From contig JAFEAT010000003.1 of NCBI GenBank assembly GCA_018266255.1, positions 327,368 through 391,367 on the forward strand: a DNA stretch of 64,000 nucleotides. Direction: 5' to 3'. The notes beneath the pieces were generated by a model. The model saw only the letters and a program-made list of their open reading frames with translations. It did no database searches and was not told the DNA's origin. The stretch's first letter is position 1, and each line of letters begins with the position of its first letter. Positions 42,343-51,649 of this stretch are shown here, in pieces. The stretch is from Cyanobacteria bacterium SZAS-4 (GTDB lineage: Bacteria > Cyanobacteriota > Vampirovibrionia > Obscuribacterales > Obscuribacteraceae). A program made the translations under genes and the position numbers.

Positions 42343-45279
42343 TTACTGCTTCATCGTGAACTTAGTCGTGTTAGCCAGTGAATCCGCCTTGTTATTCTTC
42401 ATACGGCGAAGGAACAGAATCCAACCACAGGCTAAAAGTGCCACCACTAATATTATTGCAGGCACCACCAAGCCCATTTGTCGCAGCAGCGCAACTTCCA
42501 TCTGCAAAGCTGGGTTGCGCGCGACCATAAACACTGCCGGTGTTTTATCTTTGTCGTCAGTGATCTTGTCAATGCGACGCGGATTCATATTTTGTCCGTC
42601 TTTGAGTTCGATGTAGTCAGCGACACCAGGCACTGAACCGTAAATCGGACTACCGTTTCTGTCGAAACCGCGAATAAAAAATCGACAATAATCAAGGCAT
42701 ATACAGTGGATCGCACCAGGCTTGAACGGAGGTTCATCAGCCCATGCGTGGCCTGACCGAGTATGGTCTGTCCAGCTAGGTTCTGCGGCCGCAAAGCGCT
42801 TGTATTGCACCGATGGTTGGTCGACGTGTCCAGTGAATGGATTGGTGAATCGGAAATCTTTTGGTGACATCCTCTCGAATCTTTCTGCGTCGCTAGGATA
42901 CAACTTGGTCTCTTTGTATTTAGCCGCCAGAATGCTCGCATAACTATCAATTTTTTTCGCGATAGTCAGCTCTGGTGCACTTGCGCTGTACAGGGTTGTG
43001 CCGTCTGGGTCTACATAGCCCGCATCTGTTTTTTGAAGCCAAATTTCGCGCTTAGGAACAGGCGACGTCGCCAGCGATACCAGATCAGCATCACTAACTG
43101 TCTTGATTTTTCCGTGAATAGCTTTTCCGTTGTGTATTAAAACGCTGCCCTTATCTTTGTCTAGCATGTCAAATGATTTGCCACCATCTGCTGATCTATA
43201 GTGATGCTGATCGCGAGCAGCGCTAGTGACGTTGGTTGGATGGTAGTCTTGTCCGTCTGAATACAATGACTTAACTAGCGCAAAAGCGCAGCCTAATAAG
43301 GCTGCTGAGAGAACAACCAGCAAAGCCGCTTGGCGAAACCTTTGTGACTTCAATAATGGATTCGCCGTGAATAATTTCAGCCACTGTGGTCCATTCTTGT
43401 CATTGTCGGTGAGACTGGCTTGTTTAGCGGCTGCTATGCTCTCGGCGATACTGAGCGGTTTGACGTTGGTTTCAAGATTTCTTAGTTTCGAAGAGTCGTA
43501 TCTGATGATCTTTAGCGGCGCTGGTTTTGCATTTTCGCCAGCGCTTGGAAGCGTGAATGCTTTGAAGATCAAAGTCGGAGCAGTCGATCGTTTTGCAATC
43601 TTTGGACGCCCCGCTTGTGCAGCCTGCGCATCAGCAGCTTCAGCTGCGTGTCCTGCGGCGATGATTGTTTCAGCGCTTGGTCGACCGTTTTGTGGTGCCT
43701 CAATGAGAGGCTCGGTCAGTGGCTCGATCAATTCGTCTGATTCGGGTTCAGGTTTCGCAAGGCTCTTGAGTATCATCGTACGAGCGATTGGTCGACCGCC
43801 AGTGACGGGATTGTGCGCAGGGATCACATTTGAATTAGCACGAGCTGCAGCATCGGTTGAAGCAGGAGTTGCTGCGGGAATTTGACCACCGGCTTGATAA
43901 GCTGCGATCGCAGCAGCAAGGTTTGGACCGACGGATGGATTGACACTGACCGTTGCATTGGAACCGGTGGTGGTGGCATGATTTTGAGGCGGATTGGAAA
44001 GTGGTTGCAAACTTTGATCCATTTCATCGACAGTCGCTCCAGCTTTAAAAATAAGAGTTCGAGCGGTGTTTCGTTGTTTGGGTGGAGCTGCTGGCGTTGC
44101 TGCGGGTGTTTCATTTGCTGCAGTTGAAGTGGACTTGTCAGGTTCGCCGAACGGAGCAAGCAGGTCGAGTCCCGACGACCCTATTTTGCTTTTGGTGAAT
44201 GAATCAAAAATGAGAGTTGCCGCAGGCTTTCTTTTGGGCTGAGCGTTATTGTTTGTTGCAGTTGCAGTGGGTGCTGGAACCACCGGCGGAACAGCCGGCG
44301 CTACAGGCTGCATAGCCACAGGAAGCGGGGGAGGTGCCGCTTGTGTCTGAGCCAGGAGCATTGCTGGCGTCGGCGCGAGGGCTGGAATGCGAGTCGATGC
44401 CGCGCTTGGACTGTGCACCGGAGCAGCGCTTGGCGCAGCAGAAGGCGTAGTCTCGGGCTGACCAGCGGGCGCACCCAGGGACGGTGTCGAGGGTGTGACG
44501 GATTGTGTAACGGATGCTGCCATGGATGACGGTTGGGTTGGCGTTTCTACAGCATGCGCTGGTGGTTCGACGACCGGTGCGGCTGCTGGAGTATCCGTAA
44601 CCGGTGCGGTGAGAGGAGTCTCTGCAACAGGCGAGGTTGCGGAGTGGTCGGCGATCGGTGCGATCTTGACCAGGAAGGGATTAGGCCCAATAGCGACTGG
44701 CGGAGCTGGCACGAGGAGTGGGTCGATTGTGGGACTCGGTTTCGTCTCCGTTGCTTTGGTGGGTGCTGGTTCTCCCGAGGAGTTAGCGCTGACGGGCGAG
44801 GCAGTGATTGGCTCGACCGGCGTCGGTTCAACTGGCGTCGGTTCAACTGGCATCGGTTCGACTGCAATTGGTTCAGGCGGCGTTGTTGGGATTGGCTCCT
44901 CCAGCTCACTGCCAAACTTCTGCATCATTGAAAATGAAAAAAGCGATGATTCTTCTTTTGGTGCGTTTTCGACTTCTGGCATCGCGGCAACTTCTGGCAT
45001 CGCAACAATTGCTGAAGCTGTCCATTCGTCTTCTGGTGGTTGGATGTTTTGAACACCAGACACTTGGTCAGATGGCGCTGTCACACCTGGAGCTTCTTTG
45101 GCGACGATGTCTGGAGGAGCGACGGATTGTTGCGTGTCAGGAACTATGTCCCACTCGTCCAGGCTGGTGTCGTCAAGGATGTGACCTAACACGTCTTCGT
45201 GATGGCTGCCCTGATCTAAAGCACCGTCTTTGGTGCTTTTGTCGTTTTCGTTATCATCAAGAACGCGCTGGTTTGCCAT
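42343..45279 (-). CDS. Large Pro-rich two-TM protein with repeated TLIF-type motif, function unknown
   Basis: 978 residues, start ATG at 45279. An acidic N-terminus (1-50) leads into a long Pro/Ala/Thr-rich cytoplasmic region with VEPTPVEP repeats. Four copies of a short motif occur at about 354 (ATLIFDSF), 407 (RTLIFKAG), 500 (RTMILKSL) and 568 (PTLIFKAF), at intervals of 50-95 residues. TM1 is about 651-671 and TM2 about 936-957, enclosing a 260-residue outer domain with CICLDYC at 859-865. The C-terminus is short and basic. No family is recognised. The motif copies could be docking sites for a protein partner; this is inference. Confidence 0.82.
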   Translation of the reverse strand: MANQRVLDDNENDKSTKDGALDQGSHHEDVLGHILDDTSLDEWDIVPDTQQSVAPPDIVAKEAPGVTAPSDQVSGVQNIQPPEDEWTASAIVAMPEVAAMPEVENAPKEESSLFSFSMMQKFGSELEEPIPTTPPEPIAVEPMPVEPTPVEPTPVEPITASPVSANSSGEPAPTKATETKPSPTIDPLLVPAPPVAIGPNPFLVKIAPIADHSATSPVAETPLTAPVTDTPAAAPVVEPPAHAVETPTQPSSMAASVTQSVTPSTPSLGAPAGQPETTPSAAPSAAPVHSPSAASTRIPALAPTPAMLLAQTQAAPPPLPVAMQPVAPAVPPVVPAPTATATNNNAQPKRKPAATLIFDSFTKSKIGSSGLDLLAPFGEPDKSTSTAANETPAATPAAPPKQRNTARTLIFKAGATVDEMDQSLQPLSNPPQNHATTTGSNATVSVNPSVGPNLAAAIAAYQAGGQIPAATPASTDAAARANSNVIPAHNPVTGGRPIARTMILKSLAKPEPESDELIEPLTEPLIEAPQNGRPSAETIIAAGHAAEAADAQAAQAGRPKIAKRSTAPTLIFKAFTLPSAGENAKPAPLKIIRYDSSKLRNLETNVKPLSIAESIAAAKQASLTDNDKNGPQWLKLFTANPLLKSQRFRQAALLVVLSAALLGCAFALVKSLYSDGQDYHPTNVTSAARDQHHYRSADGGKSFDMLDKDKGSVLIHNGKAIHGKIKTVSDADLVSLATSPVPKREIWLQKTDAGYVDPDGTTLYSASAPELTIAKKIDSYASILAAKYKETKLYPSDAERFERMSPKDFRFTNPFTGHVDQPSVQYKRFAAAEPSWTDHTRSGHAWADEPPFKPGAIHCICLDYCRFFIRGFDRNGSPIYGSVPGVADYIELKDGQNMNPRRIDKITDDKDKTPAVFMVARNPALQMEVALLRQMGLVVPAIILVVALLACGWILFLRRMKNNKADSLANTTKFTMKQ

Positions 45280-45387
45280 TCAACAACTCTTCCTACCGTT
45301 CGTTATGCCCAGAAACCTTCCAGGTCGAACGTGCGCGAAAAAGCATTATTATCAGGCGCTGCTGTCTGCTGAGTATACTCGGCGTGC

Positions 45388-46158
45388 TTAATAGTAGATT
45401 ACATTGCCTTTTGGTCCGTCCAAATAGTTCTTTTCGATCTCTGCAGCGCGCTTCAATTGTTTGGCAGCTTCGTCTTTTTCTCCAAGTTCTTTCAAAACTT
45501 CTGCATAGTTTTTGAGCGCCGTGGTGGCGTCAGTCATTCTTCCATTCTCACTCGAAGGTCCGTTTTTCTCTGCCGCCAAGATTGCCACTGCGCTCTTGTA
45601 TCCGGCCGCCGCTTCCTTCCAATTCTTCAACTGGTGGTCCATGCGTGCAACGTTATTCAGTTGTAGACCCGTATCGTAGTGGTCTTTACCAGACAGCTTG
45701 GCCGTAACTTCGGCACTTTGCTTATAGTACGCTTTTGCATCAGCGTAACGTTTGTCTTTCTCGCATGTGCTGCCGAGAATCTCATTAATAGAAGCTGCTT
45801 CCTTACTTTCCTTGCCGGGGGTTTTTTCGGTAAGCTCCAAAAGCGCTTTGTACTGCTTCTCCGCTTCCTTGAAGTCGCCCGACAAGTATGCCTTGTAACC
45901 TGCTTTCTCTAATTTTTCTACATTCGGATCTTTCGGTTTGTCTTCAGCCTCTTTCGGCTTCTCGTCTTTCGTTTCAGGACCAGGGAAAAGTAATTTGACC
46001 GAAAAATCGAGTAGATCGGACGAGTTCTGTTTGACGTCGGGTCGGTCTGCTCTATCTAAGAAACTTGGAGTACCTGTCATAATTTGGGAGAATTCAAGGT
46101 TTCTCACTCCAGCCACATTGTTCTGTGCATGATTAAAACTGGACGCTTCAATTGACAT
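45388..46158 (-). CDS. TPR-repeat protein without signal peptide
   Basis: 256 residues from an ATG with GGGGTGATCC upstream. There is no signal peptide. The first 90 residues are disordered and charged (ETKDEKPKEAEDKPKDP). From about 80, three to four TPR-like units follow: AGYKAYLSGDFKEAEKQYKALLELTEK, LGSTCEKDKRYADAKAYYKQSAEVTAK, LNNVARMDHQLKNWKEAAAGYKSAVAIL, and LKNYAEVLKELGEKDEAAKQLKRAAEIE. It resembles kinesin-type units and probably scaffolds a protein complex in the cytoplasm. Same strand as the 978-residue protein, 108 bp upstream of it. Confidence 0.82.
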   Translation of the reverse strand: MSIEASSFNHAQNNVAGVRNLEFSQIMTGTPSFLDRADRPDVKQNSSDLLDFSVKLLFPGPETKDEKPKEAEDKPKDPNVEKLEKAGYKAYLSGDFKEAEKQYKALLELTEKTPGKESKEAASINEILGSTCEKDKRYADAKAYYKQSAEVTAKLSGKDHYDTGLQLNNVARMDHQLKNWKEAAAGYKSAVAILAAEKNGPSSENGRMTDATTALKNYAEVLKELGEKDEAAKQLKRAAEIEKNYLDGPKGNVIYY

Positions 46159-46322
46159 GGATCACCCCTTCAAGCATTCACCATGTAATCTTCGTCGACA
46201 ATGTTTTCAATACTGTGTCTGCGTGGTGAATAAGCAAGCGATGTCGATTTCTTTTATCTGGTCTGTTCCTCAAGCTGGCATATCTGTAATTGCGCTCACC
46301 AGGCATCAACAAAATAGAAGAC

Positions 46323-46949
46323 TCATAGACGAGGCCGTTTCAATTCGAAATTTCCGTCTGTCGTTGTCGTATACCAGTTGCCTGCCATTCTTCCCACCGC
46401 TTGCAGCACCTCGCTTTTGATGTGACCTCGGTTATCGATCACTTGATCGTCTATGTGCATGCAGATAATTTCACCAAGCACTAAGTTATTGTTTCCGTGT
46501 TGAATCAGTTGAATCAACTTACATTCAAGGTTGATGTAAGCTTCCAAAACTCTTGGCGCTTTAATGGCTGAAGAAGACGCCGGAGTTAAGCCAACCTTGT
46601 CAAATTCGCTCACGTCTTTTGCATAGTCAGCGCAACTCTGATTCATCTGTTCGCTTAGATTTTTGCTGACAATATTGACGACAAATTCACCGGTGTCGAC
46701 AACATTTTGCATCGTATCCTTCGGTTCACGAATCAGTTCATCGCCCTGTTTAATGATGGACTTAAAGCCTGGAGCGAAGCCGACCATCGGCGGGTCTACA
46801 CCAAAGCAATTGAAAAAGGAGAATGGCGCTAAGTTGTTAATTCCATTGATACCACGTGTGGAGACCCAAGCAATTGGCCTGGGAATAATCGAACCGATCA
46901 AAATTTTGTAGAGTTCTTGCGTCGGTGTTTCTTTGCAATTAACGAACAT
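46323..46949 (-). CDS. Flavin-reductase-like FMN-binding protein
   Basis: 208 residues, ATG at 46949 with GAGGAA. The flavin-reductase-like split-barrel pattern is clear: IIPRPIAWVSTRGINGINNLAPFSFFNCFGVDPPMVGFAPG, then DTGEFVVNIVSKNLSEQMN, and EAYINLECKLIQLIQHGNNNLVLGEIICMHID. The first motif gives the FMN phosphate contacts. Members use FMN either as bound cofactor or substrate; the partner enzyme is not in the window. It diverges from the DUF1800 gene. Confidence 0.9.
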   Translation of the reverse strand: MFVNCKETPTQELYKILIGSIIPRPIAWVSTRGINGINNLAPFSFFNCFGVDPPMVGFAPGFKSIIKQGDELIREPKDTMQNVVDTGEFVVNIVSKNLSEQMNQSCADYAKDVSEFDKVGLTPASSSAIKAPRVLEAYINLECKLIQLIQHGNNNLVLGEIICMHIDDQVIDNRGHIKSEVLQAVGRMAGNWYTTTTDGNFELKRPRL

Positions 46950-47001
46950 GGTTTCCTCGCGTCAGGTTTAATAAACTAGCGACTCTACGAAATCCAGCCA
47001 C

Positions 47002-47091
47002 CCGGTGCAGCATGATAACAGGGGGGCATCAAATTAAGCACCGGCTCGTAAGGGGGAGGAAGACCCATCCAGAATCGAAAAGAGACGAGCC
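47002..47091 (+). repeat. Two overlapping inverted repeats in the DUF1800 upstream region
   Basis: CCGGTGC (47002-47008) pairs with GCACCGG (47038-47044), and GGCTCGT (47043-47049) pairs with ACGAGCC (47085-47091). Both stems are 7 bp and they compete for 47043-47044. A -10-like TAGAAT follows at 47127-47132, so these may be operators if that promoter is used, or leader structure if transcription starts upstream. Confidence 0.35.
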
Positions 47092-47158
47092 ATACTTCAT
47101 CAAAACTGCACAACGGCTCTATAGACTAGAATAGGGAAATCATTCGGAGATGCCGACT

Positions 47159-48490
47159 ATGCATGCAAAGTCTGATGATTACTGGGTTGAGCATTTGCTC
47201 AGGCGCACAGGCTTTGGCGCCACACCAGAAGAGCTTAAATACTATAAGGGGCTTGGTTTTGAGGACTCCGTAGAGGAATTGACAAACCCCGAGAAGGTTA
47301 AAAATGACAGGCTTGACGATATTCTGAGCAAGCTCGACTTTGACTTTACCGACCTCGGCGACGCGAAACGATGGTGGATTTACCGAATGGCCTACACAAA
47401 ACGACCACTAGAAGAGAAAATGGCGCTCTTCTGGCACGGTCATTTTGCCACCTCCAACGCCAAAGTCGGCAATCCATATCTGATGTACAAGCAGAATGAA
47501 TTGTTTCGGAGCAATGGGCTGGGTGATTTTCAACAGTTGCTGATCGAAGTGTCCAAGGATCCAGCGATGATTATTTGGCTAGACAATCAGCAAAATCGGA
47601 AAAATAAACCGAACGAAAATTACGCGCGCGAAATCATGGAATTGTTCACTATGGGTATCGGCAATTATACGGAGGCTGACATCAAAGAGGCGGCGCGGGC
47701 ATTCACTGGATGGGCAGCACCGTCTGGTTTCTACTTCAACAAGAAACAACACGACGCGGGCGAGAAAACGTTCCTCGGTCAGAAAGGAAATTTCAATGGT
47801 GAGGATATTTGCAGTATTCTCGCCAACAAACCAGCTACAGCGAAATATGTCTCTAAGAAACTGATTTCGTTCATAGCATACGATGACCCAGACGACGACA
47901 CAGTCGAGCGCATTTCAGATGTCTATTTGAAAAACGACAGGAATATTCGCGCAGTGGTCAAAGCTATTTTTCTAGACAAGTCGTTCAGAACAGCCAAGGC
48001 TTATCACGGAAAAATCAAAAGTCCAGTAGAACTTGTGATTGGAACAGTGAAGACGCTGCAAGTGCAGAAGCTTGATGGCGACTTGTCTGCGCTCATGGCT
48101 CGAATGGGTCAAAATCTCTTCGAACCGCCAAACGTCAAAGGGTGGGACGGCGGCTTGTCTTGGATCGCCACCGACACGTTGATGGAGCGCTTCAACTACG
48201 CCGCTAGAATCAGTACTCAAAAGTTTGACACCACCGATGGTTACATCAATCCAACCAAGCTGGCGAAGAATTATAACGTCAACAGCGCTTCCGATATGGT
48301 TGATAATTTATTGGCTGCACTGGTTGATGGCGATGTGCCGCACAATACACGCAAAAAACTCTTGGCATATGTAGCCAGTGACGCCACTGGCAAAGAGCCG
48401 AACACTGTGCCCACGGGCAAAGTTCTAGATGTTAAAATGCGAGGACTCATCCATTTGATTATGACTCTTCCGTCTTATCAACTTGCTTAG
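47159..48490 (+). CDS. DUF1800 family protein
   Basis: 443 residues from the ATG at 47159, which sits 9-10 bases after GGAG; an ATG at 47150 directly abuts the SD. The family patterns are visible: HLLRRTGFGATPEEL at the start, MALFWHGHFATS, PNENYAREIMELFTMGIGNYTEADIKEAARAFTGW, KSPVELVIGTVKTL, FEPPNVKGWDGG. DUF1800 proteins are usually found next to DUF1501 proteins, as here 8 bp downstream, and the pair is often exported. No signal peptide is obvious in this one. The biochemical role is unknown. Confidence 0.93.
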   Translation: MHAKSDDYWVEHLLRRTGFGATPEELKYYKGLGFEDSVEELTNPEKVKNDRLDDILSKLDFDFTDLGDAKRWWIYRMAYTKRPLEEKMALFWHGHFATSNAKVGNPYLMYKQNELFRSNGLGDFQQLLIEVSKDPAMIIWLDNQQNRKNKPNENYAREIMELFTMGIGNYTEADIKEAARAFTGWAAPSGFYFNKKQHDAGEKTFLGQKGNFNGEDICSILANKPATAKYVSKKLISFIAYDDPDDDTVERISDVYLKNDRNIRAVVKAIFLDKSFRTAKAYHGKIKSPVELVIGTVKTLQVQKLDGDLSALMARMGQNLFEPPNVKGWDGGLSWIATDTLMERFNYAARISTQKFDTTDGYINPTKLAKNYNVNSASDMVDNLLAALVDGDVPHNTRKKLLAYVASDATGKEPNTVPTGKVLDVKMRGLIHLIMTLPSYQLA

Positions 48491-48498
48491 GAGAAGGT

Positions 48499-49737
48499 AT
48501 GGGAATTTCAAGACGTAACTTTCTAAAAGGCAGCATTGGGTTATATGCCTCGCTCTCAATGGGTGAGTTGTTAACGCTGGCAGCTGAGGCAGGCGGAAGA
48601 CCGGCGTCATCCAGAATATTAGTAGTGGTGCAGCTTGCCGGCGGAAACGACGGATTGAACATGGTGGTTCCGTTTGCTGACGATGCCTATTACAAGGCAA
48701 GACCTACAATTGGCATCAAACAAAAAGATGTGTTGCAGTTGAATCAGAGTGTCGGACTGCACACTGGCATGCCGGAACTGGCTGAGCAATTCAAGAAAGG
48801 AAAGTTGGCGGTTATTCAAGGTGTCGGATATCCAGAGCCAAGTCGATCGCATTTCCGTTCTATCGAAATTTGGCAAACTGCCGAACCTCGCAAAGTTAAG
48901 GACACAGGCTGGCTTGGTCGCTATCTCGATCTCAGCGCTCCCACGAAAGCAAATGCGTCTGATACATTTTTCCCCGCCATCAACGTAGACCCGATTCTGC
49001 CCAAAACTTTGTCGGCGCAAAAAGTTATCGTTCCTTCCGTCAATAATGTGGCGGAGTTCCAGTTCAAAGCTGACCCAAAAAACGAAGCAGACCGATTGGC
49101 GCAGATAGAAGCTTTCAACAGCATCTACAAAGACTTTAAATTGGATCGACACTATGTCGATCAATTGCGCGCAGTTGGCATGGATACAACCGCCGCGTCG
49201 GACTACCTGAACAAGATTGTGCAGAATTACAAGACCACATCACAATATCCAAATGATGGTTTCGGTAAAGGGCTTAAATTCATAGCCCAGATGATCACCG
49301 GTGGCGTTAACTGCAAGATCTACAACATCACGCTGGGTGGATTCGATACGCACACGAACGAAGGGCGCAATCACGATCAACTCCTGCGTAAGCTGTCATC
49401 AGGTTTGAATGCCTTCCAACAAGATCTGGAAGCTCACAACAAAGACCAAGATGTAGTTGTGATGACATTCTCTGAGTTTGGCAGAAGAGTGGCTGAGAAC
49501 GGTGGACGTGGAACTGATCATGGCACCGCCGCACCAATGCTGGTGCTAGGCAGCAGCATCAAGGGTGGTGTCATCGGTGACGCGCCGAGTTTGACAAACC
49601 TCGAAGACGGCGACTTGAAGTACAAGACAGACTTCCGTACTGTCTATGCGACTATCCTGGATCGATGGTTTTCTGCCGACAGCAAACAGGTGCTCGGCGA
49701 TAAGTTCGATCAGCTGGATTTATTCCAGAAGACTTAG
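48499..49737 (+). CDS. DUF1501 family protein, Tat substrate
   Basis: 412 residues from an ATG with AGGAG 5 bases upstream. The twin-arginine signal (ISRRNFLKGS) is at the extreme N-terminus. The DUF1501 pattern, related to the sulfatase/alkaline-phosphatase fold, follows: ILVVVQLAGGNDGLNMVVP, GLHTGMPELAEQF, GVGYPEPSRSHFRSIEIWQTA, GFDTHTNEG, VVVMTFSEFGRRVAENGGRGTDHGTAAPMLVLG. It is the second gene of the DUF1800-DUF1501 pair. Its stop overlaps the stop of the convergent gene by 4 bp. Confidence 0.94.
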   Translation: MGISRRNFLKGSIGLYASLSMGELLTLAAEAGGRPASSRILVVVQLAGGNDGLNMVVPFADDAYYKARPTIGIKQKDVLQLNQSVGLHTGMPELAEQFKKGKLAVIQGVGYPEPSRSHFRSIEIWQTAEPRKVKDTGWLGRYLDLSAPTKANASDTFFPAINVDPILPKTLSAQKVIVPSVNNVAEFQFKADPKNEADRLAQIEAFNSIYKDFKLDRHYVDQLRAVGMDTTAASDYLNKIVQNYKTTSQYPNDGFGKGLKFIAQMITGGVNCKIYNITLGGFDTHTNEGRNHDQLLRKLSSGLNAFQQDLEAHNKDQDVVVMTFSEFGRRVAENGGRGTDHGTAAPMLVLGSSIKGGVIGDAPSLTNLEDGDLKYKTDFRTVYATILDRWFSADSKQVLGDKFDQLDLFQKT

Positions 49738-50363
49738 TGTGTGTCGCGCTCAGGGGCAGCAGCCGACTTTGGTTTGACAATAATCTTACCGTTAACGTGC
49801 GCGTCAGCATCTTTGGCAATGCGCTTCAGATACTTCGCGTTTGTTTCCCAAGCCTTCGGCATTGAACCCGTCAACTCAATCAAGTGTGCTTTCGCGACGC
49901 CACCACGGGCGCTATCTTGATAGAGTGTCTGCATTTTAGGCAGACCGATTCCGTGCCAGGTCAAGCCTGCTTCATCGCCGACTTCGTTGCGCAAGACCAT
50001 CAACCACTCTTTGACGCACTCGTTGAAGAGATATGGGTCGCGTTCGTCCTGAGTTTTGATCTTACTTTCCAGCGCCTCAGCCAACTGCTGATGCAAATCG
50101 ATGTCGTCTGGATCACGCTGAAGCGCTTTTCGACTCTGTTTGATAGCTTGTTCTGTGTAACCCATACGCGTGGAGTACTCCGCGCTCATCATCATTGAAC
50201 TGGCGTTGCCTTTGGGCAGTTCAGTCCATGCCTGAATCGAGGTCAGAGGTCTGTGCTCGCCGCCTACAATACCGAGTTCTTCATCTGTATATTGTTCGGC
50301 AAAGGCTGCAGAACCGCCACTAAATGCCAGTAGAACCGAAATTATGATGAACCAGGCGTGCAT
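49734..50363 (-). CDS. Secreted hypothetical protein with TPR-like helices
   Basis: 209 residues from the ATG at 50363 (a TTG at 50390 is in frame but lacks support). A signal peptide ends near AAFAEQ. One TPR-like unit is seen (MSAEYSTRMGYTEQAIKQSRKALQRDPDDIDLHQQLAEAL), followed by helices with no recognised family (NECVKEWLMVLRNEVGDEAGLTWHGIGLPKMQTLYQ). Its 3' end overlaps the DUF1501 gene by 4 bp. Confidence 0.78.
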   Translation of the reverse strand: MHAWFIIISVLLAFSGGSAAFAEQYTDEELGIVGGEHRPLTSIQAWTELPKGNASSMMMSAEYSTRMGYTEQAIKQSRKALQRDPDDIDLHQQLAEALESKIKTQDERDPYLFNECVKEWLMVLRNEVGDEAGLTWHGIGLPKMQTLYQDSARGGVAKAHLIELTGSMPKAWETNAKYLKRIAKDADAHVNGKIIVKPKSAAAPERDTH

Positions 50364-50528
50364 ATTTGTATGTTCTCGGGTTGATCGCAAATGTCATTAG
50401 GATAAACGTTTTCTGGCAGGAACCAATTAAGCGAATGTCATCTTTATAGTGTTGCGGCTCAAAAAGCTTCCACTAGCGGCTTTTGCGTCTCTAGCGGTAA
50501 ACTTAAAATGCTTTTCTGAGGTTCATAA

Positions 50529-51200
50529 ATGCTCAAGTTACTTCCTGGTCTGCACCAATTCAAATCTGAGATTCACTCGCAGAACGAAAAATTCTTCGAA
50601 AGACTAGCGGCTGGGCAATCACCTGACGCAATTTTTATCACCTGTTCGGATTCGCGAGTGGTGCCCAACCTGATTACACAGACTGATCCAGGCACGCTTT
50701 TCGTCATTCGTAACGCTGGAAACATCGTGCCTGCTTACTCCGTAGACTCTGATAGCCCCGCTGAAGAAGCAACGATCGAATATGCAATCAATCAGCTGAA
50801 CGTAAAAGAAATCATTGTCTGTGGTCATTCTGGTTGTGGTGCCATGACCGGACTTTTACAGATGGATAAGTTAGATTCAATGCCTGCGGTGAAGAAGTGG
50901 CTTAAACACAGTGAAAGAACTCTCGATATCATCGCAAGCGACTACTGCGATCTGGATTGGGAATGCAAAATCAGCGCTGCTATCCAGGTAAACGTTCTTG
51001 TGCAGTTAGAAAACCTGCGCACACTTCCATGCATTTCGAGGCGCATCATCAATCGCGAAGTCGAGCTGCACGGTTGGGTTTACGACATCGAATCGGGCGA
51101 AGTCTACATTTTCGATCCGGTCGATGAAGAGTTCAAAGCACCTGTAAAGACAGTCGATGGCTTCGAGCTGGACTCGGCTCGCACATATTCGAACAAATGA
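50529..51200 (+). CDS. Beta-class carbonic anhydrase
   Basis: Interconverts CO2 and bicarbonate with a zinc ion. 223 residues. The zinc ligands are Cys39 (ITCSDSR), His100 and Cys103 (CGHSGCGAM), with the Asp41-Arg43 dyad next to Cys39. FVIRNAGNIVP, EEATIEYAINQLNVKEIIVCGH and the C-terminal VELHGWVYDIESGEVYIFD complete the family. A -10-like TATAGT is at 50445-50450. No signal peptide: cytoplasmic. Confidence 0.96.
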   Translation: MLKLLPGLHQFKSEIHSQNEKFFERLAAGQSPDAIFITCSDSRVVPNLITQTDPGTLFVIRNAGNIVPAYSVDSDSPAEEATIEYAINQLNVKEIIVCGHSGCGAMTGLLQMDKLDSMPAVKKWLKHSERTLDIIASDYCDLDWECKISAAIQVNVLVQLENLRTLPCISRRIINREVELHGWVYDIESGEVYIFDPVDEEFKAPVKTVDGFELDSARTYSNK

Positions 51201-51254
51201 GTTGAGCTGGAAGATCTCTTCTGTGAGCCAATATTGCACTGGTTTACGGCGGCA

Positions 51255-51506
51255 TTACGGCGTCTCACCAATGAATTCACCGAGAACATGTGGCTTTCTA
51301 TAGATCCACATCATCGCGTGTGTTGCTCGTGATTGCAGCAATGGGTTGTCTCTCAACTCTTGCTCTGTGGCCAGTACACGCATTTGCCCGTATCGGTCGC
51401 CTTGTGCATGGTCGACTATGTAATAGCCAGCCCCGAGGCAGACGAAAAGTAACGCCAGCGAGAATCCCGTACTGGTTAGCGCACAGCCGCTGCTAAGTCG
51501 ATTCAC
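51255..51506 (-). CDS. Small single-TM protein, function unknown
   Basis: 83 residues from a GTG with AAGGTG 5 bases upstream. One TM segment (FSLALLFVCLGAGYYIV) near the N-terminus and a soluble C-terminal tail (RVLATEQELRDNPLLQSRATHAMMWIYRKPHVLGEF). No family is recognised. The SD and sensible amino-acid composition argue that it is real, but it could be spurious. Confidence 0.5.
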   Translation of the reverse strand: MNRLSSGCALTSTGFSLALLFVCLGAGYYIVDHAQGDRYGQMRVLATEQELRDNPLLQSRATHAMMWIYRKPHVLGEFIGETP

Positions 51507-51649
51507 TTGAGCACCTTCATTACGTGCCTGTCATATTCGATTATAGGCAGCCGCCCAACATTGTCGAGTTAATAGACTAATTCGTATTTATCTCATTCTT
51601 TTTTCTAGCAATCGCATATATGCTTCTCAAGCTGCATTGAGGATTACCT

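Noticed and set aside
44495..45052. 185-codon plus-strand frame with Gly/Ser/Val repeats (GVGSTGVGST)
   Set aside because: It is the exact antisense of the PVEPTPVEP-coding region of the 978-residue protein; the repeats follow from that coding sequence and there is no SD.
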